Source: Pinus tabuliformis (taxonomy: Eukaryota > Streptophyta > Pinopsida > Pinales > Pinaceae). Taken from it: 64,000 bases of DNA. Shown here piece by piece: positions 57,801 to 64,000 of the stretch. The first letter of the stretch is position 1. Each line of letters begins with the position of its first letter. The notes under the pieces are model-generated. The model saw only the letters and a program-made list of their open reading frames with translations, searched no databases and was not told the DNA's origin. The DNA lies in the NCBI GenBank assembly GCA_031772625.1, contig CM062810.1, positions 451,484,014-451,548,013 of the forward strand. Direction: 5' to 3'. Made by a program: the position numbers and the translations under genes.

Positions 57801-57828
57801 TCCTTAGGAAAATTCAATTCCTAAGCCC

Positions 57829-59420
57829 GTGGTAAAGCTAGAGGATATTTATGATATTAAAGACAGGTTTAAACCTATAACTAATGCAAAGCTCCAAAGC
57901 TCTACCCTAAGGTTTGAATTGATAAATCTAGGTACTGAGCAAGCTCCTCAAAATATTAATTTAGGATTAGGACTTTCCTTGGAAGAGAAAGAAGCATTCA
58001 TTAAACTATTAAGGAAAAATAAACAGGTTTTTTCTTGGAAATATGATGATTTGAAGACTTATGATTCATCCATTATCCAACATACCATTCTAGTGCTTCC
58101 CGATCAGAAACCAATTCAACAGAAGTTAAGAAAAATACATCCAAGTTTGGAGAGTCAAATAAAGACTGAACTTAACAAACTCTTGAAAGCCAAGATCATT
58201 TTTCCAGTCCGACACTCAAACTGGGTCTCCAATATGGTGCCAGTCAGAAAGAAAAATGGCGACATTCGGATTTGCATTGATTTCAGATATTTGAATAAAG
58301 CAAGCTTAAAAGACAATTTCCCATTACCTACCATGGAGCAAATACTCCAATCAGTAGCAGGCTCTGGATTAATGTCTTTTCTAGATGGTTTCTCAGGATA
58401 TAACCAAGTTTTGGTCCATCCTGATGACCAGCTTAAAACCACGTTCAGAACCAAATGGGGAACATATGCATATCAAAAAATTCCCTTCGGACTTATTAAT
58501 GCAGGAGCAACATTCCAAAGAGTGATGGATATAGCTTTTAGAGGGATGATTAATAGAACAGTAGTCGTCTATCTAGACGATATTACTGTATTCTCTAAAA
58601 AGAAGTCCAATCATTTGCATGACCTAAATCAAATCTTTCAACGATGCAAGAGATATGGTATTTCTCTTAACCCTAAAAAATCTTTCTTTGCTCTTGACCA
58701 AGGAAAGCTCTTAGGCTTTATTGTGTCTAAAGATGGCATTTATATTGATCCTGATCGGATCAAAGAAATCTCTGAAATCCCTTTTCCGCCCAATAAAAAT
58801 CCATGCAGTCATTTTTAGGCAAAATCAACTTTGTTAAAAGGTTTGTTCCAGTTTTTTCTCAAATTATTTTGCCACTTCAAACTATGATCAAGAAAAATTC
58901 AGTCTTTATGTGGGGACCAGCAGAGAAAGAAGCGTTTGATTTAATCAAACAATCAATAATTGATGCCCCAGCCTTAAATACTCCCAATTTTTCTAATCAT
59001 TTTACATTATACACTATTGCCTCCACCTTGTCTTACGCAGCAGTACTCACGCAGCTCAACGATCACAAATTGGAAGCACCTATTTCATTTTTTAGTTCAA
59101 ATCTTCAGGGTGCTGAATTGAATTACTCCGAAGTAGAAAAACAAGCCTTTGTTGTATTTAAAGTAGTCAAACATTATAGACCCTTCCTTTTGAAAACCCA
59201 TACAAAGGTTATAGTTCCTTTCCCTGCTGTTAGGCAATTATTAATTCAAAAAGAATTGGGTGAAAAGAGAGCAAACTGGGTCACAGCGCTTCAAGAATAT
59301 GACTTAGAAATTAAGCCAGAAAAGATTGTTAGGGGCCAAGGTTTTTGCAGGATATTGGCAGGAGCATCCAACATTCCAGAATCAAGCTATACAGATCAAA
59401 CTGAAGAAATCAACCAGATA
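57829..59420 (+). pseudogene. Reverse transcriptase and Ty3-type RNase H of element C
   Basis: RT motifs appear in order: VPVRKKNGDIRICIDFRYLN near 58,240-58,300, FLDGFSGYNQV near 58,380, IPFGLINAGATFQRVM near 58,480-58,530, the catalytic YLDDITVF near 58,570-58,590, and LGFIVSKDGI near 58,710. The RNase H/connection part follows to about 59,400 (FFSSNLQGAELNYSEVEKQAF near 59,090-59,150). RT would copy the genomic RNA. The motifs are well kept, and only a few breaks separate this from the flanking domains. Confidence 0.92.
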
Positions 59421-60570
59421 AGTGTTACTGATTCTGAATCTCAATATGCAGATTTAATCTTTTATTTAAAGAATGGTTATGCACCTCCAAACCTGTCTTA
59501 CAAAAACAAAAGGGCCATTAGGTTAAAAGCAAAGAATTTTACAATTATTGATGATGTGCTTTTTAAGCAGAATTATGATTCTATTTTATTAAGATGCCTT
59601 GAGAAACCTGAAGCACAAAAGGTTTTGCAGGAGTTACATGATGGACCAGCAGGAGGACATTTTGGAGCTGACACAACAGCTCACAAAATTATTCATGCTG
59701 GATACTATTGGCCCACTCTATTTAGAGATGCCCACGAATATGTAAGGAAATGCCTCAATTGTCAAACTTCTAGTGGAAGACAACGTAAACCAGCTTTCCC
59801 TCTGCAACCAGTCAACATTGAACAACCATTTGAGCAATCGGGATTGGACATCATTCGAGAAATTACTCCACCATCTTCCAAACAACATAAGTATATCCTT
59901 ACTGCTACCGATTATTTTACTAAGTGGGTGGAGGCAATTCCTTTGAAGACAGCAAATTCTGAAGCAATCATTGAGTTCATAGATCAAATCATCATTACCA
60001 AGTTTTGTGTCCCAAATGCTCTTGTTTTTGATAATGCATCTTATTTCTCAGGTAATGCTATGTTTGATTTCGCTATTAAAAGAGGATTTAAATTGAAATA
60101 TTCTGCTAATTACTATCGCCAGGGTAATGGTTTAGCAGAGTCTACTAATAAGAATCTGATCAAAATCATTAAGCGAACTATCGAACAGAATCATAAAAAC
60201 TGGCACAAATCCTTAATGTTTGCATTATGGGCTGATAGGATAACACAGAAAGCTTCTATAAGATCTTCCTCATTCAACCTTGTGTATGGAAAAGAAGCAG
60301 TACTGCCCACAAATCTTGTTCTTCCTTCTCTAGCCCTAATTCAATTCATTGAGGAAAGTCCTTCCACTTCTATTCAGTTTAGACATGATCAAATTATAAA
60401 ATTAGAAGAGGAAAGAGAAAAAGCCAAGGTTATTGATGCCAAACATAAGCAAATCATCAAGACAACTTTTGATTCAGTCTCATCCGGTTCAAAACAATTT
60501 CAAGTCGATGATTTAGTTCTGAAATGGGACAAAGCCCATGAGGACAAGGGAAAACACACCAAGTTCTAGA
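59420..60570 (+). pseudogene. Integrase of element C
   Basis: The H2C2 zinc-binding part is at about 59,635-59,770 (LHDGPAGGHFGADTTAHKI, CLNCQTS). Core catalytic positions are near 59,900-60,140 (TATDYFTKWVEAIP; ALVFDNASYFSG; GNGLAESTNKNLIK). The C-terminal domain is at about 60,500-60,570 (DDLVLKWDKAHEDKGKH). It shows the same NGLAES, NWHK and KWD..HEDKGKH-type blocks as element A. No chromodomain was seen. Close to whole. Confidence 0.9.
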
Positions 60571-61774
60571 AGATGTGGCTTGGACCATTTCAGATCTGTG
60601 AGAAGATAGGCCATTCAACCTTCATGTTTCAATATTTATCAAGTTTGAGAGATTCTCTCCCTGTTAATGGCCTTATCTTGAAGAAATTCTTTAATTGAGG
60701 AGGTAACCCCTTCTCCTTTTTAACTTGATAGAGTTTTGTAGTTTGTAGGATTTTTAGCAAATAATGTTGTAAGGTATCTTCTATTGACCTTTGTTGTGTT
60801 TGAAAACTTAATCCATAAAGGTAGTATGATATTTGCTTTTAAAATAATAGAAGTCTTAACCAAAAGGGATAATTTCTAGGAAACTAGGTATCATTGTATT
60901 CTGAAACCACACTTCAAGTTTTGTGAACACCTCTCAAAGTTTAAAAGTATTATAAATCATTTTCTTTTTTTAAATTGGTCATAAAAGGTTAGCAATATTA
61001 AGATAGAAGCCAATCCAACTTCAGCATCTCCAACTCTTACCCTGTCATCCATCTACTCTTAAAAGAGAAAATTGTCCATCCCATTCACCGAAGTGTATGA
61101 TTACTTAGAGTGTAATTCTAAAAAAATTTTGATATAAAAACATAAGAGGTCTTATTACAAGCCTGCTTACCATGATCATAGGGAAATAGTTTAACTGACA
61201 TTACCAATACTGCATACCATAACAGGGTAATGGCTTAGCAATTTTAAGACAAGGGATCTCATCACAAGCCAACTTGTTCGGTTAGATTACTACTAGTGAA
61301 TGGCATTGTCAATAGCTGGCTACCAAACCAGGACAATTGATTTTTATCTTATCAATAACAGGAAAAGAAAGAAATACAAAATATGAAAACATATTTTGAA
61401 TTCATCCTGTTAATCACACTCTTAAATTGGATGGGACAATGGACAATAACATGGTTAAAAGGTATCCCTGTCGAAACTACGAACGTTTGCTGGTAGCAGA
61501 GGCTCTACCTATGACAGACGAGTTCATTATAAAAGCTGATTTGGAAAGGTTTTCTGTTTTATCATTATAAACCAATAAAGGTTTATTTAAAACTTAGAAT
61601 GTTTCTATTATCTTTAAAAAGAGAGGAAATTAACAAAATAATTTCATTTCACTTGGAATGCATTTATACCTAGTTATATTAGATTTTCCCCTTTTGATTA
61701 GAACTCTATTTTAAAAAAGTTTAAGTATTTCTATACTTTTCAGAGATAACTGTTTCTTCCAGCGAATCGCCAAT
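60571..61774 (+). other. Spacer between pol and 3' LTR of element C
   Basis: The first 130 bp still resemble the tail of the integrase C-terminal domain. After that the stretch is AT-rich and non-coding. No obvious polypurine tract abuts the LTR start: the last bases read CAGCGAATCGCCAAT. This is unusual for a 3' LTR junction. Purine-rich AAAAAGAGAGGAAA lies at about 61,616-61,629. Confidence 0.5.
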
Positions 61775-64000
61775 TGTTGTGCTCTACAACAACCCCCCAT
61801 TTCTTATCATTTTATTCACAAAATTATCATATGAAATGGGTCCCTTTAAAGTTGATTGGTATCAATATTGCATTATTGAAAAAAGGTCCGAAAACCAAAT
61901 AAAAAACATTATAAAACCCTTTTCGGAAAAACCCATTGTTATCAAATAAATCAATCTTTATCATTGCGATAAAGTGATCGCAAGATCGCATATCGCAATG
62001 ACATAAGGCATATAAATAAGTGGCACATTGGTCTCCGCCGATGCGATATCGCTATCGGCTATCGGCAATACTCTATGCACATTTTAAAGCGCCCCATGCC
62101 TTTGGCCCCGATGCGATGCGATATCGGCGATCGGCAATCGGCGATATATAATGCATATCTCATATGATCCCAATACTCCCGATGCGATGCGATATCGCTA
62201 TCGGCTATCGGGGTTTTCAAAAGATGTCAATATAAAGGATTTAAGTTTGCCCCGATCGCCGATTGCGATAAAGCGCAGATTTCAAAAAACCATTGGAATA
62301 AAGGGATATCACGATTTATTCATATTAAAGGTTTGATCCGCCCAACAATGATTCACCTGCGCTCAACCGCCAAAACATCTACAGCACACTTAAATTAATC
62401 ATTCGGCCGATTAATGATATAATGGGCATTTAAGATTGGCAGGTTTTAAACGGCCATTTAATGTGATCGTAAGTCCTAAAATCCTCCCATGGATTGCATC
62501 TGCGCCCATTTTAAAAGTTAATCCCTTATTACGCATCAGTCACTATAGCTCATTACTTTGAAGTTTTCATTGCCAATTCTCCGTGTTACGTTTATTTTCG
62601 CCTCTGTGCAGAATTCATCCCAAGGAGAAAGCTCAAGCAAAATGGGGAAGAAGTCCAAGAAGACCACAGGCACTTCCGCTGCGCCAGCTGCAGGACAAGT
62701 TGCCACTGACAAAAAGAAAGGATTAATCTCGGATACCACATGTTCTGGTCTTGGCAGAACTACTTGGCAGAGCACCTATAACCTGATCGAGATCGAAGAA
62801 CCTAAAGTGACGGGAATAGAAGCTACTGCAGATTCTACTCGGAAATCTGAAGGTACTCTCAAGGACTTAGCTGACTCCTTCCTTCACCGGATAGCAGCTA
62901 GGGAACAAATTCTCCCATACACAGATGTAGTGCGATGGGCAATTGAAGAAATCCCAATCATGGATAGAACCCTCAGCACCAGAGACGGGAGAATTTTCGG
63001 GTCATTCCAAGAAGATGATCTGAGGAAAATGTATCATTTGCCTGAGCCAGAGAAGATATACAATAAGGTGTTCCTGGAAAAATTCGCAAACGAGAATGAA
63101 GTTGAATCCGAACCCATCCGGGATTGGAGACAAAACCCGGCGAAGCACAAACATGAGTCTTCCGGTAAGTACTCAGTTGATTCCCTGGCTTCTCCTTATT
63201 GCTACACTGGAATAATGATGTGTAGATTATGGGGATTGCATGACTCTGCTAATTTCACTATAGAAATGGTCCCCTTAATGGAAGCTGCATGCCACAGTAT
63301 AATAATGGATTGGGCCACTATTCTCTCAGATAAACTAGCCAAAGCTGTTCTTGAGTTTAGGAATAAGACTTCCATCTCTGAAAGGACAGTTCCCCCATTC
63401 TATTACAGTGCATATATTTTAGATACATTGTGTTTCAATTCTGAATTTCCCATGCACGGCTGGAGGTGGACGCCACAAGACCCCACGGCTATCCACATAT
63501 ACCATAAAAAATTATGGAAATCTTCTTACAAGCACCATCTGTACCAAGTCTGCAATGGATTTATGGTGCATATTTATTATTCTATTTTTGATAAACACAT
63601 TCCCAAGATTTCCTACCAAGCTGGGATTGATTTAACAGCGGTAGGGAGATGGTTTGGAGAGGAGAAATTCACATATATAAGAGTTTTCGGTAGCCAAGCC
63701 GAACCTCATGTTCTCCCTTTATATATACCGGATAAACTGTTGGCAAGAGAAATCTCTTACCAGATTATTGCTGAGAGTGTTACACAGACTCTCAAAAAGA
63801 ATAAAAGGCAGGGCTGGCCCTCTTTTCCCTTGAGATGTGGTGTCTATACTCTACATGATCTCAAACATGCAGAAAAGGAAGCCACAAAGATTAAATCATT
63901 GACTCTGGCGACTCTCCCAAATAGGCAGTTTGATCCAAACAAAGTTGCCTATAATGCACTAGAACAGGCCAAATTGTCAAAATTTGACCATAAGGAAGAT
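61775..64000 (+). repeat. 3' LTR of element C (first 2,226 bp, runs off the window)
   Basis: It aligns with 49,745-51,970 at about 96% by eye, including the CGAT-rich clusters and the accessory ORF start. The beginning TGTTGTGCTCTACAACA has one mismatch in its inverted repeat. Confidence 0.85.
62642..64000 (+). CDS. LTR-internal accessory ORF of element C, 3' copy (open to the window edge)
   Basis: From the ATG at 62,642 the frame stays open for 453 codons and is still open at the last base, so the visible part looks whole. It begins MGKKSKKTTGTSAAP and shows the same globular motifs as the 5' copy: GRIFGSFQEDDLRKMYHLPE near 62,990-63,050, MCRLWGLHDSANFTIE near 63,218, and WRWTPQDPTAIHIYHKKLWK near 63,465. 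The globular part is rich in Trp, Tyr and His. No enzyme family is recognised. The coiled-coil half, judged from the 5' copy, lies past the window. Being inside the LTR, it could be expressed from either copy. Function unknown. Confidence 0.72.
   Translation, partial: MGKKSKKTTGTSAAPAAGQVATDKKKGLISDTTCSGLGRTTWQSTYNLIEIEEPKVTGIEATADSTRKSEGTLKDLADSFLHRIAAREQILPYTDVVRWAIEEIPIMDRTLSTRDGRIFGSFQEDDLRKMYHLPEPEKIYNKVFLEKFANENEVESEPIRDWRQNPAKHKHESSGKYSVDSLASPYCYTGIMMCRLWGLHDSANFTIEMVPLMEAACHSIIMDWATILSDKLAKAVLEFRNKTSISERTVPPFYYSAYILDTLCFNSEFPMHGWRWTPQDPTAIHIYHKKLWKSSYKHHLYQVCNGFMVHIYYSIFDKHIPKISYQAGIDLTAVGRWFGEEKFTYIRVFGSQAEPHVLPLYIPDKLLAREISYQIIAESVTQTLKKNKRQGWPSFPLRCGVYTLHDLKHAEKEATKIKSLTLATLPNRQFDPNKVAYNALEQAKLSKFDHKED

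Larger units (their letters stand above)
49745..64000 (+). mobile_element. Element C: Ty3/gypsy LTR retrotransposon with ORF-bearing giant LTRs (fossil, youngest in window)
   Basis: 5' LTR 49,745-54,697; interior 54,698-61,774; 3' LTR from 61,775 to beyond the window. The start is fixed by the junction with D's integrase, and the 3' LTR start by the same TGTTGT(A/G)CTCTACAAC sequence. The interior has gag, protease, an RNase H, RT, a second RNase H and integrase. LTR copies differ by roughly 4% by eye over the visible 2.2 kb, so C is younger than F or H. If the LTRs are equal in length, C should end near 66.7 kb. The interior is nearly whole, with only a handful of breaks. Very long LTRs recall the Ogre/Tat group, but lineage is inferred. 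Confidence 0.88.

Overview
This window looks like intergenic DNA from a large plant nuclear genome, most likely a seed plant. Long-branched Ty3/gypsy elements with big accessory ORFs and slow, layered decay would fit a gymnosperm, but that is inference. I find no host gene, rRNA, tRNA or organellar insert that I can support. Nearly everything recognisable is nested LTR-retrotransposon fossil, plus one short DNA-transposon-like insertion.

Layout. Element A (1 to about 8.23 kb, +) is the 3' part of a Ty3/gypsy element: integrase end, long spacer with TGACGTCA enhancer-like repeats, a 3.7 kb accessory ORF region and an LTR-like tail. Element B (about 8.29-20.47 kb, +) has gag, protease, RT, RNase H, integrase, a repeat-rich spacer, an accessory ORF region, a polypurine tract and a 2.09 kb 3' LTR. 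It abuts a second B-like LTR end (20.47-20.91 kb). Element G (minus strand) is an old Ty3/gypsy element split by element F (21,455-27,896), a non-autonomous minus-strand LTR element. A second G-like 3' end (30.1-30.6 kb) is interrupted by a Ty1/copia element H (30,583-35,237, minus). E (about 35.8-41.28 kb) is an LTR-like block holding another accessory ORF region. 41.28-42.82 kb is unidentified. Element D (42,821-49,744, +) belongs to B's family, carries a 299-bp MITE-like insertion, and is interrupted by element C (49,745 to past the window end, +), the youngest.

The main discovery candidate is element C. A direct repeat of at least 2.2 kb starts at both 49,745 and 61,775. The first copy is best read as a 4.95 kb LTR (TGTTG...CAACA, then a PBS-like site) that contains a long accessory ORF, so the protein-coding sequence is duplicated with every integration. 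Its U3 also carries five CGAT-rich clusters spaced about 71 bp apart, kept in both LTRs. C further has a second RNase H placed between protease and RT.

How the parts fit. A, B, C and E each pair, or appear to have paired, a Ty3/gypsy pol with an accessory ORF: a globular N-terminal part followed by a low-complexity and coiled-coil C-terminal part. In B it lies between pol and the polypurine tract. In C, and perhaps A and E, it lies inside the LTR upstream of a TATA-like promoter. Short DNA motifs amplified across spacer, ORF and LTR in B, and across the leader in E, are a second unexplained pattern.
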